Assembly (NCBI RefSeq): GCF_000417875.1
Contig: NW_006920891.1
Span: forward strand, 454,308 to 518,307
Direction of reading: 5' to 3'
Source of the DNA: Pseudozyma flocculosa PF-1
Taxonomy: Eukaryota > Basidiomycota > Ustilaginomycetes > Ustilaginales > Ustilaginaceae
DNA length: 64,000 bases
Shown one piece after another: positions 1-10,677 of this stretch (the first letter of the stretch is position 1; each line of letters starts with the position of its first letter). Under the pieces are notes generated by a model. The model was not told the DNA's origin, did not search any database, and worked only from the letters and a program-made list of their open reading frames with translations. A program made the translations under genes and the position numbers.

Positions 1-412
1 TCTTGCCATCCTCTCGCTGCCTCCGGACGCCGGTCGTCGATCGTTATCGAGATCGTCCAGCCCTTTGCCTCCCTTTCATCTCCCGGATGCCGTCGGACCT
101 GATCGTGCCTCAGCCGTCAGCCGTCGGAGGCGTGCGCCGTCAGGAACCGTCGGTGGTCCGACGCCATCCTCCTCTGGCCAGTCACGTGGGACGGAGAGCG
201 CAGCGCACAAACACATGAAAGGGACACGGAGCGCAGCAAGGCAATTTCTGTTTGGCGCTGGTCTGCGTGCGTGCGCTTGGTCGATTGACGGCGGTAAAAA
301 TACAGGCGAGGCGCGCGAGCCTCGAGTGGCAGGAGTAGAAAGCAGGGGGCAAGGACCGTTGCGGTCGCAGCAGCAGGTTTCGGGCGGCGCAGGGCAAGGA
401 CAAAGATCGGCA
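1..412. other. 3' flank of SET9, no gene seen
   Basis: This edge stretch lies downstream of the SET9 stop codon. Open frames cross it on both strands, but they are arginine/proline-rich and lack any motif I recognise, which is usual in GC-rich fungal DNA. It may hold the SET9 3' untranslated region and the end of a neighbour outside the window. Confidence 0.4.
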
Positions 413-3400
413 TCAGCTGCGCTCGATGCGCTCGGACATTCCCGAGGATCCCGAAACGATCTCTCCCTCGGCACTTGGGATGGCGGCGTGGGGATCGAGG
501 GCTGCCCGGCCGCTCTTGGCAGCATCGTCGTTCGTGGCTGGAGCCACGCCGTTGCCGAAAGCCGCGACGTGCCCGGTTTCGTCCGGCATGGCGGTCGCCG
601 CAGCGGCGTCCAGCGAAGTGATGAGCTTGTCCGGCGAGCCCGGCGATGCCAAGGCGTGACCCTTGGTCGAGTTGGGACTGCGCTGCGGCGTCGAGGCGGC
701 CGTGCGCGGTGCGGGCGAGTCTCCCTTCTTGGCGTCCTTGGCGCGTTGCGCGGCCAGCTTCACCAGACTGCCCTTGTAGGGAATCTGGCCCGCGGCCATC
801 TCTGGCGGCTTGCGCGCTCGACCAGACACCCGTCGCTGCAGCGACTGCCCGTTGGACGAGGGCGAAGAGGGCGCCGACGAGATGGCGGATCTCGAGGCGG
901 GAGAGGCGGCGACGTCCTTGGCCGGGTGCGCCAGGGTCGGCACCGTCGAGGGCGCATCGCCAGCATCGAGTAGAGGCGCAGCAGGTGGTGGTGGCGTCCA
1001 TGGGTCGTCCAAGTGAGCCGGTGGCACGGCCGCGCCACTTTCAGCCTGCGCGACGGGCCAAATCGCCGCGTCGACGATGGCGGCGCCAGCCCCTTCCTCA
1101 GCCGCTTGGGCCGCAGCGGGCCGAGCCGAGCTCAGGTTGCTGGCCAACGCGGCCGCGGCCGTGTCTATCCCGTTGCCGTCGTGGCCATTGCGGGCGTGGC
1201 CGACGGGCTCCGCGATGATGTCGTTCGGGCGATGCACGTCGGCCAGCTTGACATGGAGCGTATCAAGGGCCGGCTCTTGCTTGATCGCGCTCGACACACT
1301 GGCGCCGTTGGACGGTGGCTGGGGCGCGGGCGGCGACTGGGATGGCGCAGGAAGCGAGCTTGTCTCCAGCTCTGGCGGCGCCGACTGCGTCGGAGTCGCG
1401 ATCCCGTTGGCGGGGTCAACGGGTGCTGCGGATGGCAGCGGCTTCGACTGCGTCTGGTCGGGGCCTGCAGAAGACTGGAACTGCAGCACTCGTGCGGCAT
1501 CCATCGGCGGCCTCGGCAGCGCCTGCGCGGGACTTCCATTGGGGCCGAGGAGAGGCCGCCCGAGCGGGCTGACGCTGCCCAGAGGACGACTGACCGAAGT
1601 CTTTCCGCTGCCCCACCGCAAGTTCCTGCGGATCGGCTGTCCAGGCGCCCCCGCCCGGAGGCCGGGAGGAGGCGGCCCTGCCAACGGCGAGTTGGATCTC
1701 GCAGCTGCCGTCGCCAGCAGGTCAGGCCGCACGTGCGGTGGCGGCGGCCGCATTAGCGTTGCCGGAGGCAGGAGCGGAGTCTTTGCCGGCGGCGGAAAGC
1801 CGTTGCCACAGCCAGTCGTTGGATCCGCCCCGAGCGGTCCACCTGGCCCTCGGATCGCAGCGTCCTTGAGCGGGCGTCGGACGGTTTCGTCCTTGGCGGA
1901 ATCGTCGCCGCTGTCGACGTCCATGTCCTCTGCCTTGACCGCCCTGACGGTCGACGTCGCGGCTGGCGAGGGGCCATCTGCCGGGCTGTCGCCGGTCCTG
2001 CTGTTGCCCAGCTTGCTCCGCGGCCGCTTGACTTCGGGCGTCCGGCTGCGGCTGGCCTCGGAGCTGGGTCGAGATCGCTTGGCGGGTGTGTGCGCTGCGG
2101 TCAGCATCTGAGGCTCGCGCGGGACCTGCCTCCGTGTTCGGCCTCCTTCGACGCCCGCGGACCAGAAGAGGGCGAGGTTCGACTCCGAGGTCCGCTGGAC
2201 GCCGGTGGTGGCGAGCCCGGGGATGGCCACGGGCGTCCCGGGGACGTGCTTCTTGTCGCTGACCGGGGTCGTCGACCGCGCAGCATCCGTGCCGAGCCGC
2301 GCCTTGGGCTGAGGTTCGGGTTGCCCCTGGGAGGTCGACGAGCTGGCCCGCGGCGGAGCGGCAGGCGGCAACGGCTGTGCTGCCAGCCCGGATAGATCAC
2401 CCATGCTCGCCGTCTTGCGATGGTGAGCGGTCGGAATTGCTGGAGGCCGGGGATGCGCCGGTTCTTTGACGCCATCGCCGTCGCCGTCGCCATCGCCATC
2501 GTGGTACTCGTCTTCGTCTTCGTCCTCGTCTGGCGTGGACTGGACCGGTCGCTTGCGCGACCCCTTCTTGGACGACGCAAAAGGCATCTCGTCCGAGTCG
2601 CTCGCATGCATCTGCCGAGCGGGAGCCGACTTGCGCCCTTCCCCTGCTGTCGGCGACCCCGCCGATGCTGCACCTGCTGCCGCGGCCGCGGCCGTCTTCC
2701 GTAGCCCTAGGAGGACTGGATTGTTCTGCGACGACGATTTGCGCCTCGAGCGCTTGTCCGTCATTGGAGCGCCCCAGTACTGCGCCAGCACGTCCGTCTT
2801 GGCATGCTTGCCCAGCATCTTGGGTCCCATCGGACCCGGGCTGGCACTCGACGAAGAGCGTGTCGCGGCATCAGCGATGGCCGAAGACCCGTGGGTCGTA
2901 GGCCGCCGCTCGCCGTCAGAGTCGGATTCAGACTCGGGTGTAAGATCCGAATCGTCCGAGTCTTGGCGGAGCCGCGCTGAGGAGCTGCTGGTGGGCTTGG
3001 GCGTCCCGATCGCGGTCGCCGTTGCAGCAGCAGCAGAAGTCTTTCTTTCCACTGAGCGAGCCCCTGCCTTTGACGGGCCCGCTCCTGCCGTGGAAGACTT
3101 GCCCGTCGCGCTGGGCAAAGACGGCCGGGACAAAGGGCTGCCAGTGGCCTGGGCCGGTCGGAGCGGCGAGTCCTTGGGCTTGGTCTTTATCGGGCGCCCG
3201 GCGGTCAGGGACGTCGGCGGGGCGTCTCGCAAAGGCGTGAGGGTGATCGGAGTCGCCGGATTGCTCGGCGTGACACCGCCATCGCTCGCCTCTGCTGGCA
3301 CTGCAGGTGGCGAGGCCGCCTTGGCCGGCCGACTGCGCTTCTTGTTTGCCGACGTCGCCTGATCGAGCGCCGCGGCGGCTTCGACACGGCGGGCGTTGAA

Positions 3401-5464
3401 ACTCTTCTCGCTCTCCTTGTCCAGGCCGACGTCGAGCTTCCTCTTGCCGCTCCCCCTCCTCGCCAGCAGCCCTTCGGTCGGCACGCGATCCGGCCAGTCG
3501 GCCTTGAAGATCTTGTAGTGCCTCTCGCACCGCGGGCACTCGTCGGGGGTCCACCACTTCTCGGGCGCCCAGAACGTTGCGCCGCAAGTGAGGCAGCGGC
3601 ATCGAGGACCTGCCCCTTCCGCGTACGGGTCGGACCGGTCATCGGAAGGCCCGTGCTGCGCCAGCTTGAGATCCGCCAGGATGTCCCGCCTCGACTTGCT
3701 CTCCGACGACCCGTCTTCGGCAGCGGCTGCGGATCCCATGATCGAAGCCGAGGGAGTGGGCGAAGGCGAAGGCACGGCAGATCCTTCGGCGCCCGGTTGC
3801 CGTCCGGTGCGCCGCGGCAGGCGCCGTCGACCCTCGCCGTTGGTCTCTGACGCGCCGTCCTGGCCCTCCTCGGCCAGTCCACCGTCGGCGTCCTCGGTGC
3901 CAGGGCCGATGCCGGTGCCGGCTGCAGCAGCAACAAGGCCGGCATCGCCCTTGTCGGCAAAGGCGCCGACGCCTTTGAGCTCGCAGGTGGCGCACATGCA
4001 TTCGCTGTTGGCCCACTCAAAGTAGTTGTCGCCGTAGTAGGTGGTGATCTCCTCGTTGCGCGATATCGGCCGGATCACCTTGAAGGTCATCTGCATGCCC
4101 ATGCGGTAAAACTCGGTGTTGGGGTTGCAGTCGTGCTGTGCAGGAGCGGTGTATTCGCCGAGGGGGGGGGGGGGGGGGCGGGTCCAACGTCAGCGTATAA
4201 CGTCATGCCTGGTGAGGGAAGGCGAGCCGGCGCTCGCTAACCCTCGGCCACCTAGGCAGCCCGCAGGGCGGACAAGGACGAGGCCATCGCAGGGAGCACC
4301 TTGGTTGCGCCGCGAGGGCTGTCCGACGGTACTCACGTTGACGAAGCGGGCGGGCCCCAAGAGCAGCTGGCTGCAACCCTTGCGCGACGAGCTGATCACC
4401 GAGAAATCCCTCCCCGGGCCGAGGACGCCCTTGTATTCGGCCTCCTTGCGCTTCTCCCTCGAGCTGACTGCCTCCTCGCGCAGCGCCTCGTCCTCGCTCT
4501 TTGTGAGGTCCTTGAGGCCGCCCTTGCAGTGTGAGATGAGATCGCCCGGCTTGAATTCCTGCATGGCGAGCACGCAGAGGTCGGCCTTTTCGGAAGCCGC
4601 GGGCGCTGCGCCGATGCTCGTGGCAGCCCGGTCCAGCGACTGGCGACCCTTGGGCTTTTCCCTGGGCTTCGCCTCGCCGACCTGGCCCGCGGTCGATGAC
4701 TCGCCCGCCTTTGTGTCTGCGTCCGCCAATGTTCCGACGGGAGCAGGAGTTGCCTTGGCAGCCAGCCGCTCCATCATCACCCGCTTGTAGCGGGTCGTGA
4801 GGGCGAACTCGACGCCGCTGTCAGGTAGGTAGGTCTCGAGATACCGGCGTGCGTGGCTGAGAGCGACAGAAGACGTGGAAAGGCGAAAGGGGGGGGGTCA
4901 GGTGGCCGTGCAACAGCGGATTGAACAGCCGCAAGGGCGTTATGCGGGTTCAAGGCACTCACGCTTGAAAGCCGGCGACCTGACGCTGCGTCTTCTTCTG
5001 CAGGTACTTGGCGACGATCCCGAGCCTTTTGAGGCACAGAGCGGATGCGGGGGTGACATTCAAGGCAGCAGATCAGATCAGCTTCCGCAGTCGCGGCCCT
5101 CTCTACGCGCAGGGCTTGCCACGCACGGCCGTGCTCGCCGGCGCTACTGGTGCACTCACTTTGCCAGATCCTCGACAGCCGCACCGACATCCCGCTCGAC
5201 CACGACCCGCTTCCGGACCATCTGGCTGACGGTGCCCCTGTCGAAGCGCTGGCCGCGGTAGTTGGGGTTCATCTTGTGGGTCGAGATGGCCGGCTCAAAC
5301 TCGAGCGTACTGCAGGAACAGCGGAGCAGCCAAGCGGCCAAGCCGAGAGGTTGTGCGATGGGTCAGCGAGGCTATGTCGCCGCTGATCTTTCGCCACGGC
5401 GATGCTCGACTCACTCGAGCAGGATGTCCGACAGGATGTCATCGTCGGCAGACAGATCCTCCAT
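413..5464 (-). CDS. SET9: Histone H4-K20 methyltransferase Set9 (Suv4-20 family)
   Basis: Predicted to methylate histone H4 lysine 20 in chromatin. I read five exons: 5464-5415, 5309-5160, 5025-4963, 4856-4337 and 4135-413, giving 1501 aa. The N-terminus has the family's leading helical region (STHKMN, then GIVAKYL and RRYLETYLPDSG). The SET core follows: GRDFSVISSSRK, LLLGPARFVN joined across an intron to HDCNPN (residues 262-267), and ITTYYGDNYF (291-300). The post-SET zinc cysteines are at about 307, 309 and 312. A second cysteine group (440, 442, 445, 461, 464) sits just downstream. The remaining 1000 or so residues are Ser/Pro/Ala-rich and look disordered, so the protein is long for the family. 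The third exon's acceptor (CAAAAG) is the weakest junction. It is divergent from the gene at 8309. Confidence 0.9.
4162..4178. repeat. G17 homopolymer (C17 on the transcribed-sense strand) in SET9 intron 4
   Basis: Seventeen consecutive G on the plus strand lie inside the last SET9 intron (4136-4336), about 26 bases before the 3' splice site in the minus-strand transcript. In the pre-mRNA this is a run of 17 C, so it could act as the polypyrimidine tract. It is also a likely slippage site. Confidence 0.85.
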
Positions 5465-6721
5465 GGTGTCTGCGCTCGCCCGACGAGGATTTACAGGAAG
5501 GACAAGGAGGATGGGAGCAGACCGAAAGAGGGGGACGAGACGGATTCGGATCTGCGTGAGCGCTGGATCCTAGAGTGCCAGCAGGGAAAAACATGACATG
5601 GAGGACGGGATGCCCGTCTCGGCGGCAACCTCGACTCACAGGAGATCGGCGCTGCCGCCGCGAGGCGGAGGTCGTGGGCTTTCTCGGCGGCAGACGAAAT
5701 CTTGCCCAGCGACGGTGGGGTACAAGCAGGGGCGATGGGCTGGTCTGTCGAGGAACGCCGTCACCACGACGGAGGGGTCGACGAGGAGCAATCGCAAAGG
5801 GTCCTCGTGGAATGCTTGCTTCTTAACGCAGCGCGGCTCGACGGGTGTGGTGCTGTAGTGTCTGCATGCTTGGAAGCTGCGCTGGATATCGACCGACGTT
5901 GTGCGTCCGGGCAGCAGGGCGAGTCGGCAGGGCGGCGTCCCTGGGCCGGATCCGAAAAGGGACGATGGGCCCCTTGTCGAGATCGCAGATGTGCGAGGGC
6001 TGCGCCAAGATGATGCCGATTGCGCCCGTCGAGGATCGGCCGCCACTCTGACGATCGGATGGCGAAGGCGCCGTCGCAGCGAGGAAGAGCAAGGAGCGAG
6101 GTGTGTCGCGCTCCAAGGGCAAGCGGGTGTGGCGGTGCTCGTCCTCTGCAGCAGCGCGAGGCGATCGGATCGGATCGGCCGTCGTGGTTGCAACTGGCTC
6201 GGATTTACCCGGATAGCGTGTGGCGATAGCACGGGTGCTCCGAAAAGGGCCTGCAAGGGCGTCTCGGCACGCACCAAGGCACTCGTCGGCACAAGTGGAG
6301 GGATGGACGCTCGCAACGGTCCAGCGGGATGAGGGATGGCGGCGACCACAGTGGCGAGGGCAGATGGTAGTGGCGGCCGACGATGGCGGCGGCGACGGTG
6401 GTGATGGTGCGCAGCGAGACAGGGAGGGAAAGGGGAGCAGGCGGAGGGCCGCCAGGAAGCGGGCGCCCAGACGTTCTTATACGCCGCTGCCGCCGACGCC
6501 GACGAATGCAGCGAGCGGGCGGACGCACGCCCCTTGATGACCGACCGCTGCGCGGGGGAAGCGGTGCGGTGGCCGGGCACGGGGCCAACCAAAGGGCCAG
6601 ATTGACGGCCAGCGGGCGAGTCGACAGAGGCCAGACCAGGCCAGGCCCGCCAAAAGAGCCCAACGGGTTCACCCGCGAGCCAGCCGCGAGCCAGAGAGCC
6701 AGCCCGCCAGCCCGCCAGCCC

Positions 6722-6745
6722 GCCTGCCTGCCTGCCTGCCTGCCT
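6722..6745. repeat. (GCCT)6 microsatellite
   Basis: Six perfect GCCT units lie in the SET9 upstream region. They sit beside a CCAGCC-rich stretch at 6670-6720. Confidence 0.9.
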
Positions 6746-7487
6746 GCTGGTCGCCGCCGCCAGGCACATGCAGATGACGAGCAGGGCCCAGAGAAACCGA
6801 TCCGTCTCGACGTCGTCTTCCATTTCGGTCGCCCGCCTAGCCTAGCCTGCTAAGCAGCGCCATTCCCCCCCTCTTTTGTCCTCGGCTCTCGGGCTCACCC
6901 GCCCGCTGCGTGCCAGATCAGCCTGGCCATGCCAGAGAGGCGACGCGAAATCGGCGGCTGACGGTCGTTCGTCGGGCCCCCCAACAAGGCCCAGGTGCCG
7001 ATGCTGCTGCTGCCGCCTCAGTCACACTGGCACTCTCACTCTCTCGCGCGGATCAGGCCAGGAGGGGCAGCACGGCGCCCAGAGAGGGACGGCGCGCATC
7101 TGGCTGCCTACCGGGACGAGGCCAGATGGGAGCCTGACCGACTCCTCCACCTCCGACCGAGCCCAGAGGCAGGATCGACGAGGTTACGGGAGCAGGGAGC
7201 AGAGAACAGAGAGCGAAGAGCCAGCACCAACGGGCGAGCGTGCGTGCGTGCGAGCGTGTCTTTTCGGCGTGCCTGCCTGCATTGCACGCCTGCGCATCGG
7301 CCCTCGCCGATCGACGAAGCTGAGAAAAAGGCAGATTGGCCTTGCCAGCCAGGGGGCCAACGCACAGAGGCCGCCAGGAGGGTGGGGCTGAAAGCGGGGG
7401 GGATGGCCCAAGCACCTGCTGCTGCCTGCTGCGTGACCGCCCCAAAGCGCAGGCGCAGGCGGCAGGCTAGGTCAGAGCTGCCCAGCC

Positions 7488-7519
7488 AGGCAGGCAGGCA
7501 GGCAGGCTGGCAGGCAGGC
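7488..7519. repeat. (AGGC)n microsatellite
   Basis: A run of AGGC units with one TGGC interruption. It is the reverse-complement relative of the GCCT tract about 750 bases upstream. Confidence 0.9.
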
Positions 7520-7771
7520 AAAGGCCAGCCAGGGTCCTGGCGAGGGGGCCGCCAAGGTGAAGGGGGCGGCGGCGGACCGGGCCCGCGTGCCTCCGTATAA
7601 AGCCAGAGGGGGTCGTCCCGGGCTGGCGGGTGGCGGTAGCAGGAGCCCTCGACGACCACCATCGACCCGACGACGACGACCACCCGGCGATCAACGTCCA
7701 CCGCTCCCCTACACCACTACTACTCTACCTGCTGCCGAACCGTGCCCGTCGCCCGACGGCTTTCTGAGCTA

Positions 7772-7784
7772 CATATATATATAT
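7772..7784 (+). promoter_or_regulatory. TATA-like alternating tract
   Basis: An alternating AT/TA run stands out in very GC-rich surroundings about 525 bases before the ATG at 8309. It could be a TATA element for that gene, which would imply a leader of several hundred bases. No transcription start evidence is available. Confidence 0.3.
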
Positions 7785-8308
7785 CCTCGAGGCTTCGCCC
7801 ACGCTTCACTCATCTTTGCCTTCAGCCCCGAGCCTTGCAGTGCTGTATTGGTGCGCGGCCTGTCCTGCCTACCCTGCCACCCTGTGGTCAGACCACCTCC
7901 GTCCATCGACGGCGCTACCGACGAGGACCTCGGCGTGTCATCGCGACCGTCTGTCTGCTCTTGCAACGACCTCCTCGCCATCCCTCCCTCGCCGCACTGC
8001 CATGCGCTTCCAGGGCCCTGACCAAGCCACCAAAACCCCAGATCTACCGCAACTCCATCCCTACCCCCTCCCGGCTTCGCCAAACTCGTCCACAGATCCG
8101 CCGGACCCGGATCGCTCACCGACACGCGCTCGCCGCCGCAGACCGCCTCTGAAGCTTTCGTCGATTCCGCCCGCCGACTACCAGCCTGCAACGCCAGCGC
8201 ACAAGCGCCTCATCCTGCCGGAGTTCGCGCCTCATCGATAGGGTCGCCCCAGCATCTGCATCCCCTTTGAACCCAACTTCTGCACGACTCCTCGGTCCAG
8301 GCCGCACC

Positions 8309-9904
8309 ATGAACGGCCTCATGCTCCCCACCGGGAGCAAGCCGCCCCTCACGGGCGACACGGCAACCTCGGACCGTGGCCTCGCTACCTCGCCATCGGC
8401 ACAGGTCAAGCCAGAGATCGGCTTCGGTGCCGCCGCTCCTGGTCAACCGTCACCCAGCGCCCATCCTGCACCGCATCGCAAGCTATCGGCATCGCCACCC
8501 CACTCTGGCCGCATCGTCTCCGGCGGCGGTGCTGGCGCGGGAGCACGGTCGGCCGCATCGCTCGCCTTTATCCCGAGGACCTTTCGCTCGTCGGCCGGCA
8601 TTCGCAAGCCGCTCTCGCGCTGCTCCGAGTTTGAGCTGGCCGACATGCTGGATCGCAACGAGCGCATCCTTTCGACACCCCTGCCCACCGTCCCCGCCCA
8701 AGAGCCCGCCACGCCCGCCGCGCATGCTCGCCGAGAGGCCCAGAGCCGGGCGCGGGAGCGCCTGCGCAAAGAGACCGACGACATTCGCAGAGAGCTGCTG
8801 GCCAAGCGTGGCGTGCGGCAGATCCAGGAGGACATGAGCCAATGGCACGTCGATGGCAGGGCGGCGGGCGCCATGTCCAAGGAGGCGCTGGCCGCTGCCA
8901 TGGGCAAGCTCAGCGTCCGGGCCGATCGCCCGTCTGCCAGCAGCGACTTGGCTTGTTCCTCGTCGTCGAATGACGGCGGTCACGTCGCCTGCAACGACTC
9001 GCTGGCGTGGCAAAGGGACACGGTCGGCGTCAAGAAGAGGCTCGCAGAGGAGGTTCCGGTGAGTCGCCCTGCCTGTACACCGCGTCTCTGCCGCTGCAAC
9101 GAACGTCGTCCACTGACCATCCGATCCTCACCTTGCACCCCGTCCTCTTTGCCCGGTACAAAAGACGTTCCACGGCTTGAGACTGCAGGAGACGCTCGCG
9201 CTCGAGTCGGCCGCCCTGGTCGCCGAGATGGACCGCGAGCGGCGGGCCGAAGAGGTGCGATCGACCAACGGACGCGAGCGGACCGTGGCCAACAGCCTCC
9301 CCGCCGGGCCCGCCCACCGCCTCGGCCGCAAGTCGGTCTCGTCTGCCAGCAACACGTTCCGCCGGGGATCCGGTTCGCCGATCTTTTCGGGCGGCGGTCG
9401 GCAAATTTGGCCCTTGTCCGGGCTTCGGCCTTGCNNNNNNNNNNNNNNNNNNNNNNNNNNNNNNNNNNNNNNNNNNNNNNNNNNNNNNNNNNNNNNNNNN
9501 NNNNNNNNNNNNNNNNNNNNNNNNNNNNNNNNNNNNNNNNNNNNNNNNNNNNNNNNNNNNNNNNNNNNNNNNNNNNNNNNNNNNNNNNNNNNNNNNNNNN
9601 NNNNNNNNCTTGTCCGGGCTTCGGCCTGCCTCGGCGGCCGAGCGGTGCGTCGTCGGCGGCGGCGGCGGCAGCCGCGTCCACCGCGCTCACTGCACATGAT
9701 CTGCCGTCCGCAGTTGGCATCAAGGCGGAGGAGGGCAGCGATGAAGAGGTCGGCGACAACGACGGCGACGACGACGATGCGGAAGAGCAGCGGCGGACCG
9801 TCTCGCCATCCGATTTTTTCGAAGACGGAGATGGCGACGGTGCCGGCGGCGAGGGTGAGGGCGAGCTGTACGAGGAGATGGTGTTCGAGGACGAATTCGA
9901 GTAG
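8309..9904 (+). CDS. Unrecognised fungal protein with acidic C-terminus, interrupted by an assembly gap
   Basis: I do not recognise a family. The start is the first ATG of the frame (MNGLMLPTG). Exon 1 is 8309-9058, the intron 9059-9164 (GTGAGT to AG), and exon 2 runs from 9165 to a stop at 9902-9904 with 174 N inside. Exon 1 encodes a segment IPRTFRSSAGIRKPLSR, then a predicted helical stretch rich in Arg, Glu and Gln (about residues 150-200). The end is strongly acidic (clusters of Asp/Glu, final FEDEFE). The reading frame before the gap does not match the frame of the acidic tail at the stated gap length. Either the gap is mis-sized or an intron lies within it. The product is probably nuclear or cytosolic, as no signal peptide or membrane segment is visible; function unknown. 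Confidence 0.65.
   Translation: MNGLMLPTGSKPPLTGDTATSDRGLATSPSAQVKPEIGFGAAAPGQPSPSAHPAPHRKLSASPPHSGRIVSGGGAGAGARSAASLAFIPRTFRSSAGIRKPLSRCSEFELADMLDRNERILSTPLPTVPAQEPATPAAHARREAQSRARERLRKETDDIRRELLAKRGVRQIQEDMSQWHVDGRAAGAMSKEALAAAMGKLSVRADRPSASSDLACSSSSNDGGHVACNDSLAWQRDTVGVKKRLAEEVPVSRPACTPRLCRCNERRPLTIRSSPCTPSSLPGTKDVPRLETAGDARARVGRPGRRDGPRAAGRRGAIDQRTRADRGQQPPRRARPPPRPQVGLVCQQHVPPGIRFADLFGRRSANLALVRASALXXXXXXXXXXXXXXXXXXXXXXXXXXXXXXXXXXXXXXXXXXXXXXXXXXXXXXXXXXXCPGFGLPRRPSGASSAAAAAAASTALTAHDLPSAVGIKAEEGSDEEVGDNDGDDDDAEEQRRTVSPSDFFEDGDGDGAGGEGEGELYEEMVFEDEFE
9435..9608. other. Assembly gap (174 N)
   Basis: An N run inside exon 2 of the gene at 8309. The 19 bases starting at 9413 reappear directly after the gap at 9609, so the two contig ends may overlap. 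Confidence 0.95.
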
Positions 9905-10677
9905 GCCCCGCACCGCCCCGGCCGCCCGCACTGCACTGCGCTCTCCTTGCTCGGCAGATTCCGCCCTTGTCCTTGTCGCGTCGTCAGCAGCGGCCCCCTT
10001 GCGGATCGACGATGCTTGCTTGCTGTATTCTAGCTCTCCCCTCTCCTCTCTCGCTCCGTCGCCTCGCCTCGCCTCGCCTCGCCTCACCGCTTGATCGAGG
10101 CTCGCACATCTGTAACATCATGGCATTCTTACTTTGCTCTCCGGTCCAGCGATTCGGATCGAGGTGATCTAGAGAGGAACAAGATGAAAGGGGTGGAGGG
10201 GAGGGGAGGAATCGCACCCCGGCATCAGGCGGCGAGAGATGGACCTCTTCAGATTATCATGGGATCATCGGACTCACCTCCGACTATGACCACGTCGAAA
10301 CCCAAACTCGAACGTACAAACGGACCGCGACTCGACTCGACTCGACTCGACTCGACTCGACTCGACAAGTCACTTTGATGGATGGCGAAGGGATGCTGCG
10401 CCGTACGGATTCGTATTCGTATTCGTATGGGCGTCGCGTCGCGTAGATGCCTCCCGAACTGCCCCCGTTTTGGATCAAGGCTGATGCGATGCTGTTGTAC
10501 AATTGGTGGTTTGACGGGGACGAGCGAAGATGGCCGCCCCGAGGAACGATGCTGATGCTGTCGATGCTGCTGCTGCTGATGCCGTGTTTTCGGATCCCTC
10601 CCCTCTCTTCCTCTCCTTCGTGACAAAGGCACGTCATACCTCCCCTTTCTCACCGGGATTGTTAGCCCGCCCGTCCG
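9905..10677. other. Convergent intergenic region with short tandem repeats
   Basis: The tail-to-tail space between two 3' ends holds no gene I can support. It carries three short tandem arrays: GCCTC x5 (10061-10085), GACTC units (10329-10366) and ATTCGT units (10409-10428). Confidence 0.6.
10329..10366. repeat. (GACTC)n pentanucleotide array
   Basis: More than seven uninterrupted pentamer units lie in the convergent 3' region. Similar pentamer arrays (GCCTC, CCACT, GATCC) occur elsewhere in the window. Confidence 0.9.

Larger units (their letters stand above)
5465..8308. promoter_or_regulatory. Divergent intergenic region between SET9 and the gene at 8309
   Basis: About 2.8 kb separates two divergent starts, so it should hold both promoters and 5' leaders. 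It contains tetranucleotide tracts and many CCAG/CAGGC words, with an alternating TA stretch near 7772. A 395-codon minus-strand frame (5636-6823) crosses it, but its translation is low complexity with no domain, and I do not call it a gene. Confidence 0.5.

Noticed and set aside
5636..6823. A 395-codon minus-strand open frame upstream of SET9
   Set aside because: Its translation is Ala/Gly/Arg/Pro low complexity from CCAG and GCCT repeats, with no domain, and other frames here are similarly open.
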